From Chaetoderma sp. LZ-2023a (lineage: Eukaryota > Mollusca > Caudofoveata > Chaetodermatida > Chaetodermatidae): a stretch of 64,000 bases of DNA. The DNA is taken from assembly GCA_034401795.1 (NCBI GenBank), contig CM067367.1, positions 80,601,736-80,665,735 of the forward strand, read 5' to 3'. The notes beneath the pieces were generated by a model. It worked only from the letters and a program-made list of their open reading frames with translations, searched no databases and had not been told where the DNA came from. Numbering within the stretch: the first letter of the stretch is position 1; each line of letters opens with the position of its first letter. Position numbers and translations under genes: made by a program. Positions 30,615 through 42,794 of the stretch are shown here, in pieces.

Positions 30615-31930
30615 ATTTGGCTTGCCTCAATGTTTGAAAAGAACCTCCACTACCGACTGGTTGAACTGTCATTCCGTCGGATAACAAACCGTCCTTCGAC
30701 TGAGAGCATCTGCTAGGATGTTCAATCTTCCTGGAATGTGTGCTTCCCAAAGAATAATATTCCTCTCTGGGCACCAGAGCAGAAGGTTCCATATCATCAT
30801 GCACAACTCCGGTGATCTCGTCCCGCCTTGGCGGTTCAAATAAGACACCACTGTTGAGTTGTCTGTCCGTACCAGGACAATCTTGTCTCGGATTAAGTTC
30901 TCAAAATTTCGAAGTGCTAATCCCACCGCTAATAATTCGAGAACATTTATGTGTTTCCGCGCATTGGTCCGATCCCATTCCCCTGACTATGACAGATCGT
31001 CCAATACTGCTCCCCAACCCGGCGTCGACGCATCTGTGAAGATGGACATCTGCGGTTGTAGAGGAACACCTCGCAGGAGATTCTGTTCTGATAAGCACCA
31101 ATGAAGATGGAATATCAATGGTCCTTTTACTGGAATCCTCAGAGATAAAGGATCCGTTCTCTGAGACCAGAATAATATTAAGTACATCTGAATCAGCCTG
31201 CGCCTGAATGCTGCATAAGGAACCACCTTCTCCAGATACTAGTAAACCCAGTATTCTGAGAAATTGACAGTCAGACAGGCTCCTAGAGAAATTGATCCCA
31301 GAACTGAAATCAAGCTCTTGACTCTGCTCTCCGCCGGAAAAGCCACACACCGTCCATGAGACTGAAAAGAATTCCCAGATACACAAACTCCTGGGATGGA
31401 GTCAATTCTAATTTCTCTAGATTTACAATCCATCCATGGTCCTTTAATAAGGCCAAGAATACCTGAAGATTGTTGTGATTCCCAGCCTTCAGCAGCCAGT
31501 CATCTATGTAAGTATGAACAGCTATGTTTCTCCTGCGAAGAAAAGAAGTCATGGCGAGAACCACTTTGGTGAAGACCCTCGGGGCTGTGGTCAGACCAAA
31601 TGGTAATGCATTGAACTCCCAGACATTGTTTTGGACCGCAAAGCGAAGGTATTTCTGAAAAGGAATTGACATTGGAATATGAAAATATGCGTCCTTCAGA
31701 TCTATCGATACTGCCCACATGCCTTTTCTCAGCCCTGTCATCACCGCTACCACAGTCTCCATCTGAAATTTTGGTGAAAGAATGAATTTGTTCAGCGGCT
31801 TAAGGTTGAAAATCGGTCTCCAACCTCCGGTGCATTTCGGAACGAGGAAAATTATCGAATAGAAGCACAGGGAGGACTGATTGCGGACTAAATGAATCGC
31901 ATTGATCTTTGATTTCTGAGCAAATGACAT
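30600..31930 (-). pseudogene. B1 reverse transcriptase/RNase H remnant
   Basis: 'GGWRPIFNLKPLNKF', 'WAVSIDLKDAYFHIPM', 'FGLTTAPRVFTKVV' and 'HTYIDDWLLKAGN' are in 31310-31930. RNase H pieces 'IFTDASTPGWGA' (30987-31226) and 'RTDNSTVVSYLNRQGGTRSP' (30669-30926) are in other frames. It is broken by several indels. Confidence 0.82.
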
Positions 31931-32224
31931 CTAGACAATGGGATTCCCATGGAACGGGAGTCCATACGGGAGTCGATGTTAATGAAACTAACGATTGATG
32001 GATGAGCCAGTCCGGTTCGTAGCCGTTTCTTAGCCAATGAGACTAAACAAGGTTGCACAACCTATTCCCACTGGTTTGAGAACAGCTGAAGTCTGCCTCC
32101 AATGGAAGGAATCTGCACACAGCTCGTGGTCGATGTTGTGCGACAAGACGTTAATTCGTTTTGGTGAAGATCCTCGACTCCCTGCGTTCCTGGCACCACT
32201 GATACGGGTCTCGCCGGAAGCCTG

Positions 32225-34060
32225 TCAGGACCGTCCCCAACGGCCACCCCGCGGCTTCTTGAAATATGATGGGCCGGAACCGCCACCATGGCTATCCTTA
32301 CGGTAGCTGCCGCATCCCAAGCCGCCACCCTTCCTGTCGTCTTCATACAACCTCTTATTAGATAGCCTATATGATGATGAATGGCTAGGTCCCTGAGAAC
32401 CCGATGCCTGATGGGCATCACAGCCAGACGGATGGAAGGGCGATCTTTGACGTTGCCTCCGCTGCTCATGATGGTGCTGCTTATAGGACTGCTGCGGCTG
32501 AGTCCTTTTCATCGACTTCCATGACTTGCCAACGACCTCCTGCTCTGCAACCATGGACACAACTTTGGAAGGAACTTGTCTTGACGAGCCGCCAAACAAG
32601 CCCGGACAAATGAAGGGCGCAGAAGACAAAGCAGCCCTCATCTCTGGTCCTGGTTCTACACAATCGCGAACCATTCTCCTCCGCTCCGCCAATGATCTAG
32701 TGATCACCCTGGCCAGGCAATCTTGGGATAAGCGCATGGTGTCTCGGACAACTCCGGGAGCAGCCTTTGGCACTTCCCCACCTTCCGCCATGCAGGTCAG
32801 CATCCGCTGCAAGAGCACCTTCCTTCCGCCATGCAGGTCAGCATCCGCTGCAAGAGGGTACAGCCATGGGAGAGAGCAGCCATAGCCGCTCTCGCCGCAT
32901 CCTCAATAAGTGTTAGCTTATTGAAGGCATCTTTATTAGTCTGAGAAACTAAGGGTCGAGAACGACCCTTGGATTTCCCAGATAATGGCCTACTCAGTGC
33001 TTCACGTTCTCCGACTGAAAGCCGAGGAACATGGGCATACTGATGATAGGCCTGCTCTGGACAGCGGACCCTACTCCTAATCCCCTTAAGAGGCCTTGGG
33101 TAACGTGTACTCCGGCTGAAGCAGACGGTACGCCGCGATTTCCAAAATGTTAGAAGTTTCAGTATCTAAGGGTAGAGCTGGCATGGCCGAAGAGCCAGTT
33201 GACAGAGCGCTAGTCGCACGCTCTGACATCCGCTCCATCGGTGGATTGCGCTGAGACCCTTGGTCAGATGTCAACTCGAGACAGTCGGACATCCATCCAA
33301 GAACCTGCACCCATTCAGCTTCAGTACAGAATGATGATTCGCCCATTAAAGGACTACTAGTTTTATCCTCCTTCTCACCCTTGGATGAGAAGGCCGCCGA
33401 CGCACCCCGAGAGGAACTGCCATACCCACATCCACAATGCCAATGGGAGCCGTAAAAGACGGATCTGATGGCACTTCGGAAAGAGCGAACTCCGGATGGA
33501 AGATGCCCGACGGAACGTCGACATCCCCACCCGAAGGACAGATCCGAACAAAACCCGGGGGTGAGCCGCGGGAAACGCCGGAGGCCGTCACCTGTGAAAG
33601 CTCTGGCATGCCAGAGTCTTCCATCGGGAGAATATCCTCTTCCTCCGCCGTTGGCTCTTGAGCCGATGCAAGAGAAAGGTCAGGTGCATGCTCCTCCGCA
33701 GAACTGGCCGGACCACCGATAAGTTGTCCTGCACCAGGATGCATCGACAGAACTGTGGACTGGAATGACTCAAACATCGCATTGAATTGGGCCGCACAAA
33801 CACCCAAGGCCGACTCCATCTGCTCATTCAGGCGCTCCTCCAGACCTTTTACTGACGCCTGATCCATCTTTGCCACCTTGTCCCTCGCGATCCTATCCAC
33901 ACACGCACGCCGATCACGATCAAACTCCGCCACTAAGTCTGACGACCACTTTACGCACACATTGCAAGGACTTCCAACCTTACACGTGGCACACGCAACA
34001 GTGGTGCCCAGCAAACTTCCGCTTCATGAACTGATTGCAGCGGGAACATAATGTATCCAG
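32225..34060 (-). pseudogene. B1 gag remnant
   Basis: Segment 33346-34014 matches the B2 Gag N-terminal half ('PCNVCVKWSSDLVAEFDRDR'), and 32225-32818 matches its C-terminal half. The first part of the Cys/His cluster lies upstream in another frame (about 34010-34060). A duplicated 'TTCCGCCATGCAGGTCAGCA' at 32785 and 32824 shows a 39-bp tandem repeat. Confidence 0.75.
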
Positions 34061-35129
34061 CGGGGCCTTGCACTACCTCTTCACCTTCTGCGAACTCAGA
34101 ATAGGAATTAAAATGCTGCACATGATAAGATGATGAGGAGCAATAAACACAATTTACTTGATTGTAATTTTTAAATTACTTAAAACATCAACTTTGTCTT
34201 AAATTAATGATAAACAAGTTTTAGGCATGAAATATTTGAAAATCTTTAGTGTGAAAATTTTATAAACACGACTTGGTAATTAACTAATGGTAAAATAGCC
34301 AAGAAATTAAGATCGATCACTACAAATACTCTCGACAATGAAGCGAGAGCTAAAGATCAGCTTAAAACTGAGTGCATAGACACGCCAAGCCAAAACAAAA
34401 TGTTAATCATGGGCGCCGCCATCTTGGTTACGGGCACAGCTATCTTGGAAGGAACCGAGTCGCAAGAGAAAAATAACCGAGCACCCAGATAAGATTAAAA
34501 GGTTAACGGGTACCGGAGCGACTCTAACAATGGCTACCATTTTAAAACAATGTACTAATTTAAGGAAATTTCAAACAGTCATTATGGCACGAATGTATAA
34601 ATTCTAGATTGATACAATCTGCCCCTGCGACGATTTCCCTTTTCCTTCCATGGTGCAACAAACGAGAGGTCCAGCCAAGCACTAAACACGTAATTTTAAT
34701 CTAAATTGAGCGCTTTAGAAAACATGACTGAAAGGTCGAGCAAAATAGATGAATCTGACTGTTGTTGGGAATTGACTCGGTACCTGGAGGCTATGGTAAT
34801 TACCGGACACAATATGGGCAGCACCATGGCGAGTGTGGAGTTTTAATTGTTTATTTTGAGCTAGACTGGATAATAGGCATTATCATAATAGTACATCTGG
34901 TAAGTATTATTCGGAGTAGAAATACAATTCATACACTTTCGTGACATAACGGTACATTATTTTGATTGTGACGTAATTGATAATGTTGTCAGACACTTTA
35001 CTGACAGATCAGATCCCTCCATTGCCAGAGGATGTTTAAACCAAATTAGTTCAAATTACTTAGCAGCTTTCCTGCATTGTTATCTTGAAAGTGATAAATT
35101 CATTTCAAAGGTTAAATGACGATTGGTAC

Positions 35130-35386
35130 TATGTTTTGACATGAAAAGACAGGTGCTCTTTCCTACAGGTGTGGCACTATACACACCTTTGAGGCTTGGC
35201 GGCTTCATACTGTACTCGGAACACGAGACAAAACTACTCATCCGTGATGACGAACTACCGTCATTATCATCCTCATCCCAGGCAGTCATATCCGAGCATT
35301 CCTGCTCAGTGAAGTATGACTGCATTGGTCCATGCAACAGTGCATCTCGGAAGTGAGACCCTTGTGGCAAACACTGTGATATGTGC
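35130..35386 (-). CDS. INTS8: INTS8 exon with lineage-specific acidic/Ser-rich insertion
   Basis: The first residues, HISQCLPQGSHFRDALL, follow the previous exon's KCLV/R junction and fit human FLKNVCLGLEDLQYVF. The next part (EDDNDGSSSSRMSSF, KPPSLKGVYSATP) has no human counterpart I recognise. The acceptor is TCTCCTTTAG. The donor is either 35129/35130 (CATA/GTACCA) or nine bases further downstream (35121); both leave phase 1, as needed by the exon at 17028-17167. It encodes about 85 codons. The identification rests mainly on phase, order and orientation. Confidence 0.72.
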
Positions 35387-35564
35387 CTAAAGGAGAAAAT
35401 AACAATAACTAAACATGTGTTCAGTGAAACATGAATGGATACCATAATCAGAGTTCAACCAAAGTCAAAAAGAATGTTAGGTTACATGGAAATACAACAT
35501 CGGAACCTACATAAAATTTATAGGGATCATATTTTCATTTTATTTTACAGAGACAGAATCAAAA

Positions 35565-35640
35565 AAGCATCTGCTTTTGTTTCTATGAGAATTGTTAATA
35601 CTTACCAAATGTACTATTACAATACAGATCATAGTTAGCT
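35565..35640. repeat. Isolated DIRS family B terminus
   Basis: AGAATCAAAAAAGCATCTGC, GAATTGTTAATACTTACCA and ATGTACTATTA match the left terminus of B1 and B2, but no ICR or coding region follows. It lies about 180 bp upstream of the INTS8 exon at 35130-35386, and the B1 end lies about 210 bp downstream of that exon. Confidence 0.75.
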
Positions 35641-37049
35641 TTACTGTTTGACGAAGCAAAAACGAAACAAAAATGCGTCTTTTTCGCGTCAAAACCTCGT
35701 AGCGTTTCCAGGCGTGGCCAAACACCAAACGCATTTTATTTATTTTATAAGCGCATCTAACGGAAAGTCTACCCTGTCCTACAATATGTTAAATGTATCA
35801 TGAAATATTTTAAACCCGTCACGGAAAAAGTCAAACGCGCAATCAAATGTATTCAGTAATGCTACAAAGATTCTTACTACGCGTCATTAAACATAAAGTG
35901 GAATCGGTCTATAGTCTGTCAAGGACCCATACATGTAAATTTAAATTGCAATTGGAGCCGTATATGTGTTAAGTACATGCATCGCCTTTAGCTGCATCGC
36001 CTTTAGCTTTTTTTGTGGCTGTAATTGATAATTGTCGAAATGTCATCATCGTAATCGTCAATCGTAATTTTGTATAAAATGGACGTGTGTGAACTCCGCA
36101 CCTGGGTATGAAGCTAGTATGATGACTGTGCGTATATTTTAATAAATTTTCAATCCACAATTTCTTTTGAAATCTGGATGAATAAACCAATATATTTTCT
36201 GAAATGGGTTTATTATAATATAGTCTAATTTGAGCCGACGTAATAGGCATAGCTCTTTAGAACAATATATGCACCAGTTGCGGCTAGTGTTATGCCAAAT
36301 TTGTCTTATAACGGAAAGGGAAGCGATTTACAAAATCTGCAAACCTGACATTCGGTTGTTTTCGATTTCACTATTTCATACATAATATGTAACCGAAAAT
36401 CTCCGCTTTTACATAGACATGCACATGCGTACATAGTTGTTTTACCCGTGCCTGGGGTGTGTTCAGGACTCGAAAAACGTTTTCTGTTATTGACTGAACA
36501 CTGTACCGCGTAGAACGCGAACGTTCGCTGAACATTTGCCTTCATGAACTCACTTCAGGAGTATCCGAGTACGTAACGTTATTACCCGTTTTCGGCAACG
36601 GGTATCACCGTCTGATTGGTCGAGAATACACGCATATTTAATGAGATTTAGCAAAGATGGCGTCAACTGTTTAGAAAATAACATTTTTGTGTGTGCAATT
36701 CATCAATCTACGCCCATTTCACGTACGCCACAGACTAAAAAGTAGACAGATAACGCGCAATAACGAAACTGCCAATCAGAAAGTGTGATGCCTATATATT
36801 TGACCGCTTCGGCATCTTACCTCAGGCTTATTACTGACATTGCTTGAAGTTAGTTATCTCGAAAATTGTAAACAAAGACATGCATCGATGATCGAGTTTA
36901 TCGGATTGTTTATCTTCAACATTGTTTTTTCGCGACCAGGGGTAAACGAAATGGATATTATATATATATATATTTTTTGTGTCTGCGGCTCTCTTGCGAC
37001 AATCAATAACTCTCATTATCAGTGACACCACATTTACTAAAACAAGAAT
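35641..37049. other. Intron stretch without a recognisable gene
   Basis: An (AT)n microsatellite lies at 36958-36974. A short direct repeat, GCATCGCCTTTAGCT, occurs near 35980-36005. No supported coding exon is seen. Confidence 0.5.
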
Positions 37050-37097
37050 GATAATGCAGGTTACTGGGCCAATATTGGCCTAGTAACCTGCATTATC
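37050..37097. repeat. 48-bp near-perfect palindrome
   Basis: GATAATGCAGGTTACT and its complement flank a central GGCCAATATTGGCC. Only one position pair is mismatched and there is no spacer loop. Confidence 0.9.
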
Positions 37098-37194
37098 ACG
37101 GAAGTAGGCCCCAAATCTAAACCAATGAATTATCATTTTACCCATTTGCACCTGAAATCCCAGAATTCCACTTTTACAGTCATTATATAAGTAT

Positions 37195-37270
37195 GATGTT
37201 GAATATTTTGAAAGCAATTTGACTGGAAGCTGGCTTTCAGTCAAATTGATTTCAAAATATTCACCAGAAT
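37195..37270. repeat. Short palindromic repeat
   Basis: TTGAATATTTTGAAAGCAAT pairs with TTTCAAAATATTCA around a GGAAGCTGGCTTTC centre. Same family as 15985-16095. Confidence 0.7.
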
Positions 37271-38220
37271 TTTGACACATTCGTAACAAATTTATTATTT
37301 TCTCTTGTCGGTTGAAATTATTAATGCAATAGTAGAAGTACTCCCTTGTTGGAGGCGATAGTCCCACCCTGTATTATATTCATAGAATCACGATGATGTC
37401 ATCACAATCAAATTTCCCATAATACCCTGAGAGATACGCCATTTTCAGAGGGGCTAATTTAACATTATGAGCAATGGGCCGTTAAACCTTAATTACATTT
37501 TCTTTAATACATTGCGAAATTCACTCATGATTTCATGTTTTCTGATACCTGATGGCGTTATTACAGGTTCTCAGACACAGGATTTAATGGTTTGAACTTC
37601 ATGGAAAATGTAAACAATGGGCAGTCCTCTTTAGCATGTAGTAAGTTTGCCCCAACTTTAATGGCGGCTGATCTCAAGATGCCCGGCTGTGCGAAACTAT
37701 GAATAAGATGTTTGATTTCCGCGCTAAAGTCCGAGGGCGGTGTATGACCATAACAGCCGCTGTCAGGTCATAGGGCCTAACAGTACATGTATATAGTATA
37801 TTACTGGCTCAATATTGTGCCGTATATTTTAAACCAAATATCACTCATCGTGGCATTGTAAATGTGGAATCAGACAGTGATAGTAATGGTGAGATGGCTA
37901 ATGTGTGGGACAGCGAATCTTCTGATGATGACATGTTTGACGATGAGGAAGCCACCACTACTGGAAAGACTTGAAGATGAACTTGAAGCTGGTACACTAC
38001 AGATTGAGTGAACTTCTCCAATCAGTGACAAAGAGTTTGCCCTGAAGTTTGAGCTATTTTGGGTCATTCACCATGATCATTTGTGCCGTTTGAATTTAAT
38101 TAACTGTTAAAGTTTGTTATATTGAATTAGCTCTAACTAACATGATTAGATATACATTGTAGCAATAACATACCAAGAGTTAGTAGTTAGTCACTGATAT
38201 AAGATTTGTACATTTTAGCA
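37271..38220. other. Intron stretch with a short acidic frame
   Basis: On the plus strand 37858-37971 reads as an acidic peptide (including WDSESSDDDMFDDEEATT) ending in a stop. It could be a fragment of a transposase or other repeat protein, but no domain is recognisable. Confidence 0.35.
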
Positions 38221-38221
38221 A

Positions 38222-38698
38222 TTGACCCTTTAACACTCCAGCTGGTGAAAACATGTTCTGTGGTGGCCTTGAGAAATGTCCATATGCAGAACAAGAATTA
38301 TTTTTTTACCGTGACTCAGTGAGTGGTCAAAACTGGTCTCTGAAATAAAATTGTCTTGAGAAATGACCATTTGCAGGCCAAGAGAAGACTATTTTAAGAT
38401 TTTACCACTGGAATAACTGGCTTGATAACCAAGCTAGTCATTACAGTTCTAAATGTTAAAAAATTGCCATGGCTTGCAAATGGGCATTTGTTAACCCTTT
38501 AATGGTCAAATCAGCCATAACCAACCTCTGCAGTGTTCCTGAGAAATGCCCTTTTGCTGACTAAGAGAATACTATTTTTGAAAATTTATCACTGGAATGA
38601 CTGGCTCCCAGAATACTCTTGATCAGCAAATTGACATTTTATGAGACAATTGGAATTTTCTTGACCAAATTTACTCATTAAAGGGTTCAGCAGAAATT
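38222..38698. repeat. Two adjacent hairpin MITE copies (TTAACCC family)
   Basis: The first copy starts ACCCTTTAACACTCC. The second, from about 38492, starts TTAACCCTTTAATGGTCAAA and ends CATTAAAGGGTT. Each has the CACTGGAAT-ACTGGCT centre and paired TTGCAGGCCAAGAGAAGAC words. Confidence 0.75.
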
Positions 38699-38984
38699 TA
38701 CATTTTCTTGACAAATATTGGACAGTAAAGGGTTGGAAAGCTGGAGCTTTACTTACCTTTAACTACCTTGTTCCGCTGTTCACAGTGGGGAAAAACTCGC
38801 AATCCTTGTTCCACTGAAGATCAAAGAAATGATGAAAACACCATACAACCTTTACCTACATACAGTAAATAAGTCAGACCAGGTCATTTGGGATTTGATT
38901 AAATTGTTTATTCATTCACTTAAAAGTTTGATGTCATTGTTATTGAATGCTGCCATATTGATATAATGCAGAGTTTGTTCAAAC

Positions 38985-39225
38985 AATCACCAACACAGAC
39001 ATTAGCGCAAACCACCACTGATTACCAGCATGAGCAATATTATATAGGACCAAGATTAAGTTTACTTTACTGTTGATTTTGAGATTTGTATTGTTATCGA
39101 TGATCAATAACAATACAAGTCCAGTCTCTAGAACAACAGTAAACCATGTTGGTCCTATATAATATTGCCCATGCTGGTGATCAGCGGTGTTTTATGGTTA
39201 TGCTACTGTCTGTGTTGATGAATGA
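38985..39225. repeat. Imperfect palindrome of about 240 bp
   Basis: CACCAACACAGACA ... AGCAATATTATATAGGACCA pairs with TGGTCCTATATAATATTGC ... TGTCTGTGTTGATG. The centre has a second hairpin (TTGTATTGTTATCGATGATCAATAACAATACAA). No coding capacity; a MITE-like foldback. Confidence 0.8.
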
Positions 39226-39414
39226 TGTTGCTGGTCACAGGTCATATATTACTGATAGTGGTCTTTCAAATTTCTGTCCTACTGTTCCAGATTTTGTACG
39301 TTTATTTTTGCAACATTTGTTTGTGGTCTGGCTATGTTTCAACAGTAGCTGAAATAGAAAGTGAAACAAATATGATTACACAGGGAATTATAAGCATTAC
39401 ATAATGGACCTTCC

Positions 39415-39965
39415 ATTTTATCCATCAATCATGATGCATAAGGATGACAACATAATCAATGACAATGAATGACGTAGATAAGTTCGTCAATCTTCACAGA
39501 CACCTAATTGATGACGGACTATATGTATTCTATTTAACCCTTTAATGGACAAATTTGGTGAAGAAAGTTTTAATATCCACTTATTGAATGTCCAATTAGA
39601 GGCCAAGAGAATGCAATTTTTGAAATTTTATGACAAATTACTGGCTCAGTCATTGAGCTAGTCATTTGTGGTGAAGTTTCAAAAATTCTATTGTCTTGGC
39701 CTGTAAATGGACATTCCACAAGGCCATAACAGAGGCCAGTTTTGGTCAGCATGACCATTAAAGGGTTAATAAAAATGATGTCAATATTTTAAAACTAATT
39801 TGACTGGGAGTTGTTGCTGTCATATCAACAGCTTACATGTATAGTTGTCAGGAATTTGAGATTCAGAGAGTGCAGAGATCGATCCCAATGCAGGTAAAGC
39901 TTGGGTCGAGCTTAGCTAAAGATGGGTGGGGAATAGCTAAAACTGGATTCCTCCATTGGGCAAAA
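39415..39965. repeat. Repeat cluster: 1283-type repeat around a hairpin MITE
   Basis: 39415-39530 matches 1283-1400. 39535-39770 is a TTAACCC-family hairpin (ACCCTTTAATGGACAAATTTGG ... CCATTAAAGGGTTAA). 39780-39965 matches the second half of the 1283 repeat (GAGCTTAGCTAAAGATG). The MITE may have inserted into the older repeat. Confidence 0.6.
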
Positions 39966-39974
39966 CTAAAAGTA

Positions 39975-40190
39975 AGAATGAGCGGTGGTAGTGAACACCT
40001 GACCTAGCACTGTAACAGTAGCATGACAAAATAGCATTCTATCTGTGTTGGTACAAGTACATTATGTAATAAATTATTAAAAGGTGTACCAACACAAATA
40101 CTGATAGAATGCTACATGTATTTTGACATGATACTGGAGCACTGCCCGGTCAAGTGTTTACTACCACCACTCAGTCTTACGCCACAATAA
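39975..40190. repeat. Imperfect palindrome of about 210 bp
   Basis: GAGCGGTGGTAGTGAACACC pairs with the GTGTTTACTACCACCACTC region, and TAGCATTCTATCTGTGTTGGTAC pairs with GTACCAACACAAATACTGATAGAATGCTA. It is a foldback MITE-like element. Confidence 0.78.
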
Positions 40191-41137
40191 TAAATTAGCT
40201 ACTATAATCTCACTCTGTCTGAGTACAGCGTACATTGCTCATAGTGATATTCACTATACCACCATGTACCTCACCAATAATATTTGTTAGAATAAACCAG
40301 TACGATTATAATCATGCCAGTTTATTCATTCATTTTGTAGGGTGACCTGCATGGTGGTACAGTATAGGGTTGCACGATTATTCACGTTTCATAATCGCGA
40401 TTATTTAGAAAAAATAATCGCGATCATAAGATTAATCATGAACTATATTAACTATGTCAATGCTGCTTAGAGAACGTTATTATGCTACTGTAGATTGTAA
40501 GATTATGGGTTAGGCACATGGATATACATACATGGACAGAATACGCCAGTTGCTGATTGCAAACAAAGGAATGTATACAGATTTGCGAGCAACACGCACA
40601 ATTTACTTGATTGTAATTTAAAATTACTTAAAAACATTAACTTTCTCTTAAATTAATGATAATCAAGTTTAGGCAGGAAATATTTGAAAATTTTTAGAGT
40701 GAAATTTTATAAACACGACTTGGTACTTAACTAATGTTAAATTAGCCAAGAAAATCTGACCGATTACTACAAACACCCTCGACAGTGAAGTGAGAGCTAA
40801 TGATCATCTTAAAACTGAGTGCATAGACACGCCAAGCCAAACCAAAATGTTAAACATGGGCGCCGCCATCTTGGCTACGGGCACATTCATCTTGGAAGGA
40901 ACCGAGTCGCAAGAGAAATTAACAGAGTACCCGGATAAGATTAAACAGTTAACGGGTAACGGAGCGACTCCAATAATGGCTACCATTTTAAAACAATGTG
41001 CCAATTTAAGGAAATTTCAAACAGTCATTACGGCACGAGAACCAGCAACGATTTACGCAAACAATGCTCAACTTCGTCGAAAATTCCAAAATTTTAGAGC
41101 TGAAAAAAAAAGTGACTGTAAATCCCAGCAAAATATA

Positions 41138-42794
41138 CACCTGTGCAAAAGTTAAGCACCAGCAAAAACAATAGAACGTAGAAACATGATGGTACAACTA
41201 GGCTGCCATACTTTTTGTCCCCGCGTTAGCTGACATAATTCCAAGTACGAAATGCACATGCATGCATGACTTCACGCCGCTTGATGTCCGTGCGTGGCGG
41301 GAAACAGCACACGTGTTCAGTTATGTAAAAGTCCAGTTTGAGGTGTAGAACATTACATACAGATTTAGGAGACAAGATTAGGAATTTTGTGTTCATGACC
41401 GTGGTTTATTTGTACAGAGAGAATTAGCTCTTGATTGTGAACCGCTATGGCAAGACGAAGGTTAAGTGATCGTGTGAAATGGCAAATCATAGGCATGCAT
41501 ACCACTGGTATGTCATGCAGAGAGATTGGCAGACAGCTGAACATTAACCATACTGTAATCAGTCGTTTGATTGCAAAACATGGGCAAACTAACGAGGTGA
41601 AGGACAGGCCTAGATCTGGAAGACCGAAGAAGACTACTGCCCGTGATGATCGAGCCCTAGTACGCCTTGTTAGGAGATCTCCATTCACCAACAGCAGAGT
41701 GCTCAGCCAGCAATGGGAAACGCGCAATAGAGTGTCAATGTCTACCGTCAAAAGGAGACTGTATGCTGCTGGCATGAAAGCTAGGAGACCTGTCAGACGT
41801 CCTCTCCTCACTGCACACCACAAAGAGGAGCGTCTGAGGTGGTGCAACGAAAGAAGACACTGGAACATGAGATCCTGGAGACGGGTACACTGGTCCGATG
41901 AAAGTCGGTTCCTGCTTCATGCCACAGATGGTCGAACTCGTGTATGGAGGTCCAGACACACGGCGTACGACCAACGTAACATCATGGAAGAAGTTCCATT
42001 TGGTGGAGGTTCCGTTATGATATGGGGGTGCATCTCATTTGATTGTAAGCTGGATCTGTTGACTGTACCTGGAACACTAAATGGACAAAGATATCAAGAT
42101 TCCATACTGGATAGAGTTGTGGTCCCTCATTTTGTAAATCATGCACCGGGAACCCACCCTATATTCATGGATGACAACGCCCGACCACATCGTGCTAGAG
42201 CTGTGCATGAATACCTCCGCCAGAATGCCATCGAAACCCTACCATGGCCAGCAAGGAGCCCTGACATGAACCCTATTGAGCATATCTGGGACATTCTGGG
42301 AAACATGGTGAGAAGGAGGGATCCTCCTGTGCAGAACCTACAAGAATTAACAGACGCACTCCATCTTGAATGGCAACGAATACCACAATGGCGTATCAGT
42401 CGGTTGGTGACCAGCATGAGACGTCGTGTCCAGGCCGTCATCCAGGCACAAGGTGGATATACACGGTATTAATAATGACAGTCACAAACTCGTGCACAGA
42501 TGTTAAACTTCGTTTTCAGACACCATTAATGACAATCTAGCCACGTGTGTCAACTGTAGGGCAATAGTTGTCAGTTGTGTCAACGTAACCATATTCAGGC
42601 CTCGTTTTCAAGTTCAAACAAAAACATACAGTGTTTCCCCACCATCATAATCAGCATTCCTCTAGTTGCATTATTACCTCTTGCACTAAGATGGATGGGT
42701 ACATAAATGTTTATGCTATTGCTTTCTTCATAGCACATGAATATACCCTCGCATGTGCGTAAAAATAGGGTGGTGCTTAACTTTTGCACAGGTG
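41138..42794 (+). mobile_element. Complete Tc1-like DNA transposon
   Basis: Terminal inverted repeats of 24 bp start CACCTGTGCAAAAGTTAAGC at 41138 and end with the exact complement at 42794. TA dinucleotides flank both ends (41136-41137 and 42795-42796), as expected for Tc1/mariner target duplication. It is 1657 bp with one intact transposase. It inserted into the B3 leader, so it is younger than B3. Confidence 0.95.
41447..42472 (+). CDS. Tc1-like transposase, DD34E
   Basis: 341 residues, a normal length for Tc1-type transposases. The N-terminal half has two helix-turn-helix parts ('RVKWQIIGMHTTGMSCREIG' and the 'GRPKKTT' linker). The catalytic domain has Asp in HWSDESRFLL, a GGGSVMIWGCIS motif, Asp in FMDDNARPHRA and Glu in NPIEHIWD, with 34 residues between the second Asp and Glu. 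The enzyme cuts and pastes its own element by binding the terminal repeats. The start ATG gives MARRRLSDRV. No stop or frameshift is present, so the protein may be functional or recently so. It runs opposite to INTS8. Confidence 0.96.
   Translation: MARRRLSDRVKWQIIGMHTTGMSCREIGRQLNINHTVISRLIAKHGQTNEVKDRPRSGRPKKTTARDDRALVRLVRRSPFTNSRVLSQQWETRNRVSMSTVKRRLYAAGMKARRPVRRPLLTAHHKEERLRWCNERRHWNMRSWRRVHWSDESRFLLHATDGRTRVWRSRHTAYDQRNIMEEVPFGGGSVMIWGCISFDCKLDLLTVPGTLNGQRYQDSILDRVVVPHFVNHAPGTHPIFMDDNARPHRARAVHEYLRQNAIETLPWPARSPDMNPIEHIWDILGNMVRRRDPPVQNLQELTDALHLEWQRIPQWRISRLVTSMRRRVQAVIQAQGGYTRY

Larger units (their letters stand above)
28359..34920 (-). mobile_element. DIRS family B copy B1, decayed
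   Basis: About 6.6 kb. The left terminus (CTCAAAAAAGTATCC..., 28359-28545) pairs with the right terminus (34745-34920), and the ICR is at 28627-28730. On the minus strand it has gag remnants (34060-32225), RT/RNase H (31930-30600) and recombinase (30600-29158), all with frameshifts. Protein motifs differ from family A but are clearly homologous. It is in INTS8 orientation and its 5' end lies only about 210 bp from the INTS8 exon at 35130-35386. Confidence 0.88.

Noticed and set aside
41365..41868. 167-residue frame antisense to the transposase
   Set aside because: It is the antisense shadow of a conserved DD34E transposase.
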